Assembly (NCBI RefSeq): GCF_022761035.1
Contig: NZ_JAKWJP010000003.1
Coordinates: 1-64,000, forward strand
Direction: 5' to 3'
Source: Microbacterium sp. SS28
GTDB taxonomy: Bacteria; Actinomycetota; Actinomycetes; Actinomycetales; Microbacteriaceae
DNA: 64,000 nt
Shown: piece by piece, positions 1 to 8,454 of the stretch
Layout of the letters: the number at the start of each line of letters is the position of its first letter
Numbering within the stretch: position 1 is the stretch's first letter
Made by a program: the position numbers and the translations under genes
The notes under the pieces: generated by a model
Database searches by the model: none
Told to the model about the DNA's origin: nothing
Seen by the model: only the letters and a program-made list of their open reading frames with translations

Positions 1-19
1 CCGCCGGACTTCTTTCATG

Positions 20-49
20 AAATGGCCACCCAAAGCTGGGTGGCCATTT
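20..49. terminator. Strong hairpin upstream of tyrS
   Basis: A perfect 12-bp inverted repeat (positions 20-31 and 38-49, arms AAATGGCCACCC / GGGTGGCCATTT) encloses a 6-nt loop. The stem ends in ATTT but no long T run follows. It most likely terminates a gene that lies before the window; a leader attenuator for tyrS is less likely. Confidence 0.75.
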
Positions 50-110
50 CACGTTAACGGACCGAATCTCTGCTGCGCGCAGACCGGAGCGACGACCGGA
101 GCGACGACCG

Positions 111-1451
111 ATGACACAGCCCGAACAGGCCGCTGATAGCGTGAAGCGCGTGCCCGAAACTGCTGTGACCGCGCTCGCGCCCGCCAACGATCCCGCATTT
201 GGGAACGTGTGGGACGAGCTGCTCTGGCGTGGACTCGTGCACGTCTCGACCGATCAGGACGCGCTTCGCGACCTGCTCGCGGGCGACCCGATCACGTACT
301 ACTGCGGCTTCGACCCGACAGCGCCGAGCCTGCACCTGGGCAACCTCGTGCAGCTGCTCCTCATGCGCCGGCTCCAGCTCGCCGGCCACAAGCCGCTCGG
401 TCTCGTCGGTGGCTCGACGGGTCTCATCGGAGACCCGCGGCCGAGCGCAGAGCGCACGCTCAACACGAAGGAGACGGTGGCCGAATGGGTCGGCTACCTG
501 CGCTCGCAGGTCGAGCGCTTCCTGAGCTTCGAGGGTGACAGCGCTGCGCGCATCGTCAACAACCTCGACTGGACGGCGCCGCTCAGCGCGATCGACTTCC
601 TCCGCGAGATCGGCAAGCACTACCGCGTCGGGACGATGCTCAAGAAGGACGCCGTGAGCGCCCGCCTCAACTCCGAGGCCGGCATCAGCTACACGGAGTT
701 CAGCTACCAGATCCTCCAGGGCCTCGACTACCTCGAGCTGCACCGCGCGTACGGCTGCGTGCTGCAGACGGGCGGGTCCGACCAGTGGGGCAACCTCACG
801 AGCGGCGTCGACCTGATCCACCGCGTCGAGGGCGTCTCGGTGCACGCGATCGGCACGCCCCTCATCACGAACAGCGACGGCACGAAGTTCGGCAAGAGCG
901 AGGGCAACGCCATCTGGCTCGACCCCGCGATGTGCAGTCCGTACCGGATGTACCAGTTCTGGCTCAACACCGACGACGCCGACGTCCTGCCGCGCCTGAA
1001 GATCTTCACCTTCCTCACGCGCGATGAGATCGACGAATACGCGCGCCTCGTCGAGGCCGAGCCGTTCCGTCGCGCCGCGCAGAAGCGCCTCGCCCTCGAG
1101 GTCACGACGTTCGTCCACGGACCGGATGCCACGTCCGCCGTGATCGCGGCATCCGAGGCCCTCTTCGGCCAGGGCGACCTGACCCAGCTCGACGCCGCGA
1201 CGCTGCGTGCGGCACTCGAGGAGCTGCCGAACGCCGCTGTCGCCTCGGGCACGCCCGTCGTGCAGGCGCTCGTCGACACGGGACTCGTCACGAGCCTGAG
1301 CGAAGCGCGCCGCGCCATCGCGCAGGGCGGCGTCTCGATCGACGGCGCCCGCGTCGAAGACGATGCCGCGACCGTCCACGGGACGCTCCCCGGCTCGGTC
1401 TCGGTGCTGCGCCGCGGCAAGAAGACCCTCGCCGGCCTCTTCGTCGACTGA
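111..1451 (+). CDS. tyrS: Tyrosine--tRNA ligase
   Basis: Cytosolic class I aminoacyl-tRNA synthetase that charges tRNA-Tyr with tyrosine. The 446-aa product has the HLGN form of the HIGH motif near residues 75-78, the KFGKS form of KMSKS near 258-262, the tyrosine-pocket segment GGSDQWGN, and a C-terminal S4-like RNA-binding domain from about residue 385. Length is slightly above the usual 420-430 aa because about 30 residues precede the conserved WDELLWRGL segment. The ATG at 111 has no clear Shine-Dalgarno, so a start further downstream (for example an in-frame GTG) is possible. It lies directly after the hairpin at 20-49 and is a housekeeping gene outside the catabolic region. Confidence 0.97.
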   Translation: MTQPEQAADSVKRVPETAVTALAPANDPAFGNVWDELLWRGLVHVSTDQDALRDLLAGDPITYYCGFDPTAPSLHLGNLVQLLLMRRLQLAGHKPLGLVGGSTGLIGDPRPSAERTLNTKETVAEWVGYLRSQVERFLSFEGDSAARIVNNLDWTAPLSAIDFLREIGKHYRVGTMLKKDAVSARLNSEAGISYTEFSYQILQGLDYLELHRAYGCVLQTGGSDQWGNLTSGVDLIHRVEGVSVHAIGTPLITNSDGTKFGKSEGNAIWLDPAMCSPYRMYQFWLNTDDADVLPRLKIFTFLTRDEIDEYARLVEAEPFRRAAQKRLALEVTTFVHGPDATSAVIAASEALFGQGDLTQLDAATLRAALEELPNAAVASGTPVVQALVDTGLVTSLSEARRAIAQGGVSIDGARVEDDAATVHGTLPGSVSVLRRGKKTLAGLFVD

Positions 1452-1495
1452 TCCGTCCGGCTTCCTCTCTCCCCGGTCGCTGAGCCTGTCGAAGC

Positions 1496-2323
1496 ATGCC
1501 GTTCACGCCGAGCCACGCGGTCGTCGCGCTGCCGTTCCTGCGCACGCCCCTGATCCCCGCCGCGATCGCGGTCGGGGCGATGGCTCCCGACCTGCCGCTC
1601 TTCGTGCGCGCTCCGATCTTCGGGTACGCGCGCACGCATGACCTCGCGTGGCTGCCCGCCACGACGGTGCTCGCGCTCATCCTGCTGCTCGTGTGGCGGT
1701 GCGTCCTGCGCCCCGCGACGCGGGAGCTCTCGCCCCGATGGCTCGCCGCCCGGCTCCCGGCAGGGTGGGACGTCGGTACGGCCGGGGCCGCGCGCGAGAC
1801 GTTCGCGATCCGGACGGATGAGCGGCCGGACGGCGTGCGACGGTCGCGAGTGTCGTGGACCGGCATGCTGCTGCTGCTCGCGTCCCTCGCCCTCGGTGTC
1901 GCGAGCCACATCCTGTGGGACCTCTTCACGCACAAGGGTCGTTGGGGTGCGGACGTGTTCCCGCCGCTCGCGCAGCAGTGGGGTCCGCTCGCCGGCTACA
2001 AATGGCTGCAGCACGGCTCGAGTGTCATCGGCCTCGCGATCATCGGCATCTGGGCGCTGCTGTGGCTGCGGCGGCGCGGGGGAGCGGCATCCGTCCCCCG
2101 ACTCGTCCCCTCGTGGCTGCGCTGGGGCTGGTGGCTCTCGCTCCCCGTCCTGCTCGCGGGCGCCTGGGTTCTGGGGCTCGCGACGTGGGGTTCGTTCGAC
2201 GCGCAGTTCACGCCCGCGCACCTCGGCTACCGGGTGCTGCCGCAGGCGTGCGCGCTGTGGGGCGCGCTGACCGTCGCGTTCGCGATCGGCATCCAGATCG
2301 CGCGCGGGCGGGCGCGCGCCTGA
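1496..2323 (+). CDS. DUF4184 family integral membrane protein
   Basis: A 275-aa protein starting MPFTPSHAVVALPF, the conserved opening of DUF4184 proteins, followed by several hydrophobic helices (for example around residues 55-65, 120-140, 175-195 and 205-225). The metal-like patterns SHxxxD and HILWDLFTHKG resemble membrane-bound metal-dependent hydrolase relatives, but no reaction is established for the family. The ATG at 1496 directly follows a segment resembling a dispersed actinobacterial repeat, and there is no obvious ribosome-binding site. It is probably transcribed behind tyrS (45-bp gap) and looks unconnected to the catabolic genes. Confidence 0.85.
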   Translation: MPFTPSHAVVALPFLRTPLIPAAIAVGAMAPDLPLFVRAPIFGYARTHDLAWLPATTVLALILLLVWRCVLRPATRELSPRWLAARLPAGWDVGTAGAARETFAIRTDERPDGVRRSRVSWTGMLLLLASLALGVASHILWDLFTHKGRWGADVFPPLAQQWGPLAGYKWLQHGSSVIGLAIIGIWALLWLRRRGGAASVPRLVPSWLRWGWWLSLPVLLAGAWVLGLATWGSFDAQFTPAHLGYRVLPQACALWGALTVAFAIGIQIARGRARA

Positions 2324-2330
2324 CCCGCGC

Positions 2331-2347
2331 CTCCCATCCAGTGGGAG
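2331..2347. terminator. Weak candidate hairpin after the DUF4184 gene
   Basis: A 6-bp inverted repeat, CTCCCA/TGGGAG with a 5-nt loop, lies 8 bases after the DUF4184 stop and before the pca operator. It is short and has no T tract, so this is a tentative call. Confidence 0.35.
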
Positions 2348-2396
2348 TCGGGGCGCCGCAGCGAGCGGCTTCCAGAGTATCCTGATCGTATCAGTC

Positions 2397-2422
2397 TGCG
2401 AACGCGCGTTCGCATAGCGAAC
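2397..2422. promoter_or_regulatory. IclR-type operator before pcaI (three CGAAC half-sites)
   Basis: An 18-bp perfect palindrome (2397-2414) overlaps a second perfect repeat, GTTCGC-ATA-GCGAAC (2408-2422). This leaves three CGAAC/GTTCG half-sites about one helical turn apart, just before the Shine-Dalgarno AAAGGAG of pcaI. Two inverted sites plus a third direct one is the layout described for PobR/PcaU-type IclR activators. The obvious candidate ligand is the IclR protein encoded at 5140-5931. Confidence 0.75.
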
Positions 2423-2434
2423 AAAGGAGTCCCG

Positions 2435-3187
2435 GTGATCGACAAGACGGTTCCGGATGCCGCGGCCGCGGTCGCCGGCATCCCCGACGGGTCCACCGTC
2501 ATGATCGGCGGGTTCGGACGGGCGGGGCAGCCCGTCGAGCTCATCGACGCGCTCATCGAGCAGGGTGCGGGAGACCTCACGATCGTCGCCAACAACGCCG
2601 GCAACGGCGACACGGGCCTCGCGGCCCTCCTCGCGAAAGGTCGCGTGCGGAGGATCGTGTGCTCGTTCCCGCGCCAGCATGACTCGCACGTCTTCGACGG
2701 TCTGTACCGCGACGGGCGGATCGAGCTGGAGCTCGTGCCGCAGGGTAACCTCGCGGAGCGGATCCGGGCGGCGGGTGCCGGGATCGGCGCCTTCTTCTCG
2801 CCCACCGGCGTCGGCACCGAGCTCGCGGCCGGCAAGGAGTCACGCGAGATCGAGGGCCGGCAGTACGTGCTCGAGTACCCGATCACGGCGGATTTCGCCC
2901 TCGTGAGCGCGCTGCAGGGCGACCGCTGGGGCAACCTCGTCTACCGCAGGACGGCGCGCAACTTCGGTCCGATCATGGCGTCCGCCGCGACCACGACTGT
3001 CGTGCAGGTCGACGAGATCGTGCCGCTCGGCGCGTTGGACCCGGAGAGCGTCGTCACGCCGGGCATCTTCGTCGACCGCGTCGTCGCCGTGGGCGAGCGG
3101 CCGTGGCTCGAGGACGGCGTCTTCGTCGGCGGAGTCGACCTCGAGGGCAGGCCGCTCGCGGCCGCCGGAACGGAGAACGACCGATGA
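2435..3187 (+). CDS. pcaI: 3-oxoacid (beta-ketoadipate) CoA-transferase, subunit A
   Basis: Alpha subunit of the heteromeric enzyme that moves CoA from succinyl-CoA to 3-oxoadipate in the protocatechuate/catechol ortho-cleavage pathway (cytosol). The 250-aa protein has the family I CoA-transferase features GGFGRAGQP near residue 27, a glycine-rich FFSPTGVGT segment, and LQGDRWGNLVYR. The GTG start at 2435 is set by the AAAGGAG just upstream. The last codon overlaps pcaJ (ATGA), so the two subunits are probably translationally coupled. Likely controlled by the PcaR-type operator at 2397-2422. The assignment over acetoacetate or other 3-oxoacid transferases rests on the linked thiolase and IclR regulator. 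Confidence 0.9.
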   Translation: MIDKTVPDAAAAVAGIPDGSTVMIGGFGRAGQPVELIDALIEQGAGDLTIVANNAGNGDTGLAALLAKGRVRRIVCSFPRQHDSHVFDGLYRDGRIELELVPQGNLAERIRAAGAGIGAFFSPTGVGTELAAGKESREIEGRQYVLEYPITADFALVSALQGDRWGNLVYRRTARNFGPIMASAATTTVVQVDEIVPLGALDPESVVTPGIFVDRVVAVGERPWLEDGVFVGGVDLEGRPLAAAGTENDR

Positions 3188-3885
3188 GCACGCGCATCAG
3201 CCGTGACCAGCTCGCGGCGCGGATCGCCGCCGACATCGCCGAGGGCTCGTACGTCAACCTCGGCATCGGCGCGCCGACCCTCGTCGCGAACTTCCTGCCT
3301 GCCGACCAGGAGATCATCCTGCACACCGAGAACGGGCTGCTCGGCATGGGGCCCGCACCGGATGCCGCGCACGTCGACCCCGACCTCATCAACGCCGGCA
3401 AGCAGGCCGTCACAGCGCTGGCCGGCGCCGCGTACTTCCACCACGCCGACTCGTTCGGCATGATGCGCGGCGGACACCTCGACGTGTGCGTGCTCGGCGC
3501 GTTCCAGGTGAGCGAGACGGGCGATCTCGCGAACTGGTCGACGGGCGCGCCCGGCGCGATCCCCGCCGTCGGCGGTGCGATGGACCTCGCGATCGGGGCG
3601 AAGGCCGTCTACGTCATGACCGACCTGCTGACCAAGACGGGCGAGTCCAAGCTCGTCCCCGCGTGCACCTACCCCCTCACGGGCGTCGGCTGCGTCACCC
3701 GCGTCTACACCGACCAAGCCGTGTTCGACGTGACACCCGACGGCTTCCTCGTGCGCGAGGCGTTCGGAGACAATACCGTCGCTTCGCTGTCCGAGCTCAC
3801 GGGGCTCACTCTGCTGCACGAGTTCGACTTCCCGCCTGCACTCGCCTACGACCCCGCGCCGTTCCAGCCGGCCGAACGGAGCTGA
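3184..3885 (+). CDS. pcaJ: 3-oxoacid (beta-ketoadipate) CoA-transferase, subunit B
   Basis: Beta subunit of the same CoA-transferase; it carries the catalytic glutamate that forms the glutamyl-CoA intermediate. In this 233-aa protein that residue is the E of HTENGLLGMGP, near residue 49. The start is the ATG at 3184, which overlaps the stop of pcaI; a longer reading frame upstream is only an extension inside pcaI. The gene ends one base before the thiolase start, so the three genes form one tight operon. It is typical of actinobacterial pcaJ, with no truncation or missing motif. Confidence 0.9.
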   Translation: MSTRISRDQLAARIAADIAEGSYVNLGIGAPTLVANFLPADQEIILHTENGLLGMGPAPDAAHVDPDLINAGKQAVTALAGAAYFHHADSFGMMRGGHLDVCVLGAFQVSETGDLANWSTGAPGAIPAVGGAMDLAIGAKAVYVMTDLLTKTGESKLVPACTYPLTGVGCVTRVYTDQAVFDVTPDGFLVREAFGDNTVASLSELTGLTLLHEFDFPPALAYDPAPFQPAERS

Positions 3886-3886
3886 C

Positions 3887-5056
3887 ATGACCGCATCCGT
3901 CATCTACGACGCCGTCCGCACACCGTTCGGCCGCGCGGGAGGAGCGCTCTCGGGCGTGCGCCCCGACGACCTCGCCGCCGTCGTCATGAAGGCCGCCGTC
4001 GAACGCACGGGCGTGGACCCCGCGCGCATCGACGACGTGATCTTCGGCGACGCGAACCAGGCCGGTGAGGACAACCGGAACGTCGCGCGCATGGGCGCGC
4101 TGCTCGCGGGCCTCCCGTCGTCGGTGCCCGGCGTCACGGTGAACCGCCTCTGCGGCTCGTCCGTCGAGGCCGTCATCCAGGGGTCGCGCGCGATCGAGGC
4201 GGGCGATGCCGACCTCATCCTCGCGGGCGGGGTCGAGTCGATGAGCCGCGCACCGTTCGTGGTCGAGAAGTCGGCGAAGCCGTTCCCCGCAGTGGGCAAC
4301 CAGACGCTCTGGAACACCGCGATCGGGTGGCGCATGGTCAACCCCGCGCTGCGCAAGGACTGGACGATCTCGAACGGGGAGTCGGCCGAGAAGCTCGCGC
4401 AGATCTACTCGATCTCGCGCGACGCGCAGGACGCGTTCGCGCTGCGCAGCCATCGCCTCGCGGCGCAGGCGTGGACGGACGGCGTCTTCGCCGGCGAGAT
4501 CACGCAGGTCGCCGGGGCCGAACTCGCGCGCGACGAAGGCATCCGCGAGGACACGACGCTCGAGAAGCTCGGCACCCTGCGGGCGCTGTTCGCGTCCGAC
4601 GGCACCGTGACGGCGGGCAACTCGTCGCCCATCAACGACGGCGCATCAGCGGTGCTGCTCGGCCGCGAGGGTGCCCTCGATGCCGAGCCGCTCGCCCGCA
4701 TCACGGGCCGCGGCGTCTTCGGCAATGACCCGGACGTGTTCGGCGTCGCGCCCGTCGAGGCCGCGAACCGCGCCCTCGCGCGGGCCGGCCGCACATGGGC
4801 GGACGTCGACCTCGTGGAGCTCAACGAGGCGTTCGCCTCCCAGAGCCTCGCGTGCGTGCAGCTGTGGCGCGACCTGGATCCCGAGAAGGTCAACGTCCAC
4901 GGCGGCGCGCTCGCGATCGGGCACCCGCTCGGCGCCTCGGGTGGGCGGATCATCGGCCGCGCCGCGCACGAGCTGAAGCGCCGCGGGGGAGGCGTCGCGG
5001 TCGTCGCGATCTGCATCGGCGTCGGCCAGGGCCTCGCCGTTGTCCTCGAGCGATGA
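3887..5056 (+). CDS. pcaF: Beta-ketoadipyl-CoA thiolase (acetyl-CoA acyltransferase)
   Basis: Cleaves 3-oxoadipyl-CoA with CoA to succinyl-CoA and acetyl-CoA, the last step of the beta-ketoadipate pathway. The 389-aa length is normal for a thiolase. Visible catalytic residues are the nucleophilic Cys in NRLCGSS (about residue 89), His in GHPLGASGG (about 346) and the second Cys in CIGVGQG (about 376). The usual CxGGGQG is CIGVGQG here, a mild variation. It follows pcaJ by one base. Context favours PcaF over a fatty-acid thiolase. Upstream ring-opening genes (pcaGH, pcaB and so on) are not in this window. Confidence 0.9.
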   Translation: MTASVIYDAVRTPFGRAGGALSGVRPDDLAAVVMKAAVERTGVDPARIDDVIFGDANQAGEDNRNVARMGALLAGLPSSVPGVTVNRLCGSSVEAVIQGSRAIEAGDADLILAGGVESMSRAPFVVEKSAKPFPAVGNQTLWNTAIGWRMVNPALRKDWTISNGESAEKLAQIYSISRDAQDAFALRSHRLAAQAWTDGVFAGEITQVAGAELARDEGIREDTTLEKLGTLRALFASDGTVTAGNSSPINDGASAVLLGREGALDAEPLARITGRGVFGNDPDVFGVAPVEAANRALARAGRTWADVDLVELNEAFASQSLACVQLWRDLDPEKVNVHGGALAIGHPLGASGGRIIGRAAHELKRRGGGVAVVAICIGVGQGLAVVLER

Positions 5057-5139
5057 CGAGAGCATCGCGGATCTTCACCGGTGTACGCGGAACGCGCACC
5101 TAAGGTGACACGAGTGACATCTCGCGTGGGGGGTAGAGC

Positions 5140-5931
5140 ATGACGGTGGCGGAGGACGCGACATCCGGCGACTTCGTGCAGTCGCTCGCGCGGGGGCTGG
5201 CCGTCATCCGCGCGTTCGACGCCGACCACCACGAGCTCAGCCTCAGCGACGTCGCGCGGCGGTCGGACATGCCGCGCGCCGCGGCGCGGCGCTTCCTGCG
5301 CACGCTCGAGACCCTCGGCTACGTGCGCGGCGCGGGTGAGGGGACGGGCCGCTCGTACGCGCTCACTCCGCGAGTGCTCGAACTCGGCTTCAGCTACCTC
5401 TCGGCGCTCTCGCTGCCCGAGATCGTGCAGCCGCACCTCGAGCAGCTCTCGCGCGACGTCGACGAGAGCGTCTCGGCAGCCGTGCTCGACGGCGCCGACA
5501 TCGTCTACATCGCGCGCGTCCCCACACGCCGCATCATGAGCGTCCGCATCACGATCGGCACGCGATTCCCCGCGTACGCGACGAGCATGGGGCGCGTCCT
5601 GCTGGGTGGGCTCACGGAGGGCGAGGCGGATGCCGCGCTCGAGGCATCCACTCTGCCGGCCCTCACCGACCGCACGCTGACCGACCTCGGCGATCTGCAC
5701 GACGAGCTCGCGCGCGTGCGCGACCAGGGCTGGTCTCTTGTCGACGGCGAGCTCGAGCCGGGGCTGCGCTCGGTCGCGGCTCCGCTGCACGGCCGGGACG
5801 GCCGGGTCGTCGCTGCGCTCAACGTCTCGACGAGCGCGACGCGCGACTCGATCGAGCACCTCGTCGAGGCGTACATCCCTCCGCTTCTGCGCACGGCGGC
5901 GGCGATCGAGGCGGAGCTGCGGCTCGTCTGA
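5140..5931 (+). CDS. pcaR: IclR-family regulator of the pca genes
   Basis: A 263-aa transcription factor with an N-terminal winged helix-turn-helix (about residues 14-75, DVARRSDMPRAAARRFLRTL) and a C-terminal IclR effector-binding domain (about 80-260, containing YATSMGRVLLGGL). This architecture matches PcaR/PcaU/PobR proteins that sense protocatechuate or beta-ketoadipate. It lies 83 bp after pcaF on the same strand and probably binds the operator at 2397-2422. Whether it activates or represses cannot be read from sequence. The ATG at 5140 follows GGGGGTAGAGC. Confidence 0.85.
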   Translation: MTVAEDATSGDFVQSLARGLAVIRAFDADHHELSLSDVARRSDMPRAAARRFLRTLETLGYVRGAGEGTGRSYALTPRVLELGFSYLSALSLPEIVQPHLEQLSRDVDESVSAAVLDGADIVYIARVPTRRIMSVRITIGTRFPAYATSMGRVLLGGLTEGEADAALEASTLPALTDRTLTDLGDLHDELARVRDQGWSLVDGELEPGLRSVAAPLHGRDGRVVAALNVSTSATRDSIEHLVEAYIPPLLRTAAAIEAELRLV

Positions 5932-5964
5932 CGGGTCCGTGCGAACCGCGAACGCCCGGACCCG
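5932..5964. terminator. Bidirectional terminator candidate between pcaR and lysR
   Basis: Arms CGGGTCCG (5932-5939) and CGGACCCG (5957-5964) form an 8-bp perfect stem around a 17-nt loop, in the 46-bp gap between two converging genes. No T tract is present. The position supports the call more than the structure does. Confidence 0.5.
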
Positions 5965-5977
5965 CGACCGTCTCGGC

Positions 5978-6925
5978 TCAGCCGGCGAGGACGGGGTGCA
6001 GCCGGGTCGAGACGATCTTGGCGGCCTCGTCGAAGATGCCGCGCATCCAGGCGTGCTCGGGGTCGCGACTGTGGACGGGATGCCACCACAGCGCGTTGAC
6101 GACGGGCGTCGCGGCGAACGGCGCCTCCAGGATGCGCACGCCGGCGACGGACTCGGCGACGTGCGCGAGCCCCGCCTGCAGCAGTCCGAGGCGGTTCGTG
6201 CCGGCGATGAAGTGCGGCAGCGCGAGGAAGCTCTCGACGACTGCTTCGACGTGCGGCTCGATGCCGAGCTGCTGCAGCTGCCGCGCCGCCGAGGTGAAGG
6301 CCGTCCGCGACTGGTAGGTGAAGACCCACGGCAGGGCGCCGAGCACCTCCATCGTGAGCTCGTCGCCGACGAGCTCGTTCGACTCGGACGCGACGATGAC
6401 CCATCCGTCGCGCCAGAGGTCGGCGTAGGGGAGATCGACGAGGTAGCCGTGCGGGATGACCATGCCGTCCGCGGCGCGCAGCCGGTTGAGAGCGTCGTCG
6501 ACGATCGTCGGGTTGTGCAGGACGAAGCGGAAGCGCACGCCGGGTGCGGACTCGGCCGCGAGTCGCGACACCTCGCTGCCGATCGTCGCGAAGCCGTAGT
6601 CCGAGCCGTAGATCGAGAACTCGCGCGTCGACTCGCGCGGGCTCCAGCTGGCCTGGCTCTCGAACACGCGGCGTGCGGCCTCGAGCGCCGTCGTCGTGTG
6701 CTCCGTGAGCCGCAGGGCGAGCGGCGTGAGCTCGTAGGTGTTGCCGCGGCGAGCGAGGATCGGGTCGTTGAAGTGCGTGCGCAGACGTGCGAGCGATGCG
6801 CTCAGGGCGGGCTGGCTCAAGTGCAGGCGCTCGGCGGCGCGGGTGACGCTGCGCTCGGTCAGCAGCGCATCCAGCGCGACCAGCAGGTTGAGGTCGAGCC
6901 GGGACAGCAGCGGTTGATCGGACAC
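5978..6925 (-). CDS. LysR-family transcriptional regulator
   Basis: A 315-aa LysR regulator: N-terminal winged HTH (about residues 10-68, SVTRAAERLHLSQPALSASL) and a C-terminal two-lobed effector domain. The segment LARRGNTYELTPLALRL resembles the NodD/LinR/PcpR branch that responds to flavonoid-like or aromatic compounds; this is a resemblance by eye only. The start is a GTG at 6925 with GGAGGA upstream. It diverges from the CGD operon beginning at 7136 (210-bp gap), so it may control that operon and itself, with an aromatic glycoside or aglycone as co-inducer. It converges with pcaR. Confidence 0.85.
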   Translation of the reverse strand: MSDQPLLSRLDLNLLVALDALLTERSVTRAAERLHLSQPALSASLARLRTHFNDPILARRGNTYELTPLALRLTEHTTTALEAARRVFESQASWSPRESTREFSIYGSDYGFATIGSEVSRLAAESAPGVRFRFVLHNPTIVDDALNRLRAADGMVIPHGYLVDLPYADLWRDGWVIVASESNELVGDELTMEVLGALPWVFTYQSRTAFTSAARQLQQLGIEPHVEAVVESFLALPHFIAGTNRLGLLQAGLAHVAESVAGVRILEAPFAATPVVNALWWHPVHSRDPEHAWMRGIFDEAAKIVSTRLHPVLAG

Positions 6926-7048
6926 GACGGTGTGGTCCTCCGGTTTCGGGGTCCGTTCAGTGTATCCGCGCAGTCTATGGACCCGGTAGGGCGTATCGCT
7001 CGCGACGATGACCGCGGGTCAGCGCGGCTTATGCGCGCATCAATCCTA

Positions 7049-7071
7049 CTTATGTCGAAAACATGCCGAAT
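7049..7071 (+). promoter_or_regulatory. Candidate CGD-regulon operator, site 1, with promoter
   Basis: CTTATGTC, 7-nt spacer GAAAACA, then a degenerate right half (TGCCGAAT). The left half is identical to that at 28776 and the spacer is identical to the site at 48144-48166. A -10-like TAGAGT at 7076-7081 follows; the same TAGAGT follows the 28776 site. It sits about 65 bp before the first gene of the CGD operon. Confidence 0.5.
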
Positions 7072-7135
7072 GGTCTAGAGTGGAGCCGACGCCCCGCCCG
7101 TTCGGCGCGGGTCCGCAGCCAGAGAGCGAGCATCG

Positions 7136-8437
7136 ATGCTTCTCGAAAGAGACCTCATCCAGTCCGTCGGATTCCGCAACGTCCGGGAAGGAGGCGAGGT
7201 CACCGGCTTCCAGCTGCGACTGCGGATGCCGTCGTATCGCGGGATGGCGGCATCCCTCATCGACGGCGTCTCGGTGCGGGTCGGCGACATCGTCGATGTC
7301 GCCCACGACGTCGCGCTCTGGACCTTCGAGGGCCGCACGTACTCGCTGCAGGAGCTGTGGGACTCGGAGGGCGTGCGCTGGCCGCTCGAAGAGGCCGCGA
7401 TCGTGACCGTGCCGTTCGCGGGAGGACTTCCCGAGGGCACGCACGAGGTCTCGATCGAGCTGCGGCTGCGCATGTCGTACATCCCGCAGGAGCACCAGCC
7501 CTCGACCTACCGCGTCTCGCGCCACATCACCCTGACCTCGGGCGAGGACGGCGGGCCCTTCAAGTACGGCGTCTCGCTCTACAGCTTCATGACCGACTAC
7601 GGCACGGTGCTCGACCTCGAGACGGCGCTCGCCGCGGTCGCCGACGTCGGCGCGACGGGCATCGAGATCCTCGGCGAGGGCCACATCGAGCGCTACCCCG
7701 AGCCGACGACCGAGTGGATCGACCGGTGGTTCGCGCTGCTCGAGAAGTACTCGCTCGAGCCCACGAACTACGGCTCGTGGATCGACACGCGCCTGCACTC
7801 GAGCGGGAAGAACGCGCGCGACCTCACGGCCGTCGAGGGCGCCGCGATGCTGCAGCGCGACCTTCGGCTCGCGAAGCGCCTCGGGTTCCAGTTCGTGCGA
7901 CCCAAGATCGGCGTCGTCTCGAGCGACCTCGTGCCGCACCCCATCTGGACCGAGTCGGTGGAGCGCTCGCTCGACCTCGCGGCGGAGCTCGACGTGATCG
8001 TCTGCCCCGAGATCCACTCGCCGACGCCCATCAAGCACGAGGTCGTCGACGACTACATCGACCTCATCGAACGCACCGGCACGAAGCATTTCGGCCTCCT
8101 GCTCGACACCGGCATCTTCCAGGATCGCCCGATTCCCCTGAGGCCCGGCGAGCTGCCCGGCCAGCGTCCGGCGTTCCTCGACGGCATCGGCGTCGATCCC
8201 GCCGACATCGCCGACATCGCGAAATACGTCGTGTTCATCCAGGCGAAGTTCCACGACATCGACGAGAACCTCGAAGACCAGCAGATCCCGTGGGAGCCCG
8301 TCCTCGGCGCGCTCAAGAACGCCGGCTACACGGGCTACCTCTCGAGCGAGTACGAGGGCGACCGCATCCCGTGGCGCTCGATCGAGCAGGTGCGCCGCCA
8401 GCACTCCCTCATCCGCTCCATCGCAACGCGTCTCTGA
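7136..8437 (+). CDS. C-glycoside deglycosidase-like protein, beta (DUF6379) and alpha (TIM barrel) domains fused
   Basis: A 433-aa fusion. Residues about 1-130 match the DUF6379/CGD beta-subunit pattern (LRMPSYRG, then WPLEEAA, then LRLRMSYIPQEH). Residues about 135-433 form a sugar-phosphate isomerase/epimerase-type barrel like CGD alpha subunits. Known CGDs (DfgAB, DgpBC, CarBC) cleave the C-C bond between keto-oxidised sugar and aromatic ring and are made from two separate chains. Metal-ligand positions read E (PEIHSP), D (LLDTG), Q (FIQAKF) and E (SSEYEG). The Q replaces the His of the other CGD-like barrels and recalls the E-D-Q-E set of hydroxypyruvate isomerases. First gene of the 7136-17020 operon. 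The exact substrate is unknown. Confidence 0.8.
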   Translation: MLLERDLIQSVGFRNVREGGEVTGFQLRLRMPSYRGMAASLIDGVSVRVGDIVDVAHDVALWTFEGRTYSLQELWDSEGVRWPLEEAAIVTVPFAGGLPEGTHEVSIELRLRMSYIPQEHQPSTYRVSRHITLTSGEDGGPFKYGVSLYSFMTDYGTVLDLETALAAVADVGATGIEILGEGHIERYPEPTTEWIDRWFALLEKYSLEPTNYGSWIDTRLHSSGKNARDLTAVEGAAMLQRDLRLAKRLGFQFVRPKIGVVSSDLVPHPIWTESVERSLDLAAELDVIVCPEIHSPTPIKHEVVDDYIDLIERTGTKHFGLLLDTGIFQDRPIPLRPGELPGQRPAFLDGIGVDPADIADIAKYVVFIQAKFHDIDENLEDQQIPWEPVLGALKNAGYTGYLSSEYEGDRIPWRSIEQVRRQHSLIRSIATRL

Positions 8438-8454
8438 ACGGACAGGAAAGAACC

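Noticed and set aside
54-1379. A long minus-strand frame across tyrS
   Set aside because: Shadow of tyrS caused by third-position GC bias; no family features.
5090-5139. A second PcaR operator before pcaR
   Set aside because: Only one partial CG-AAC-like half-site is visible; no dyad comparable to 2397-2422.
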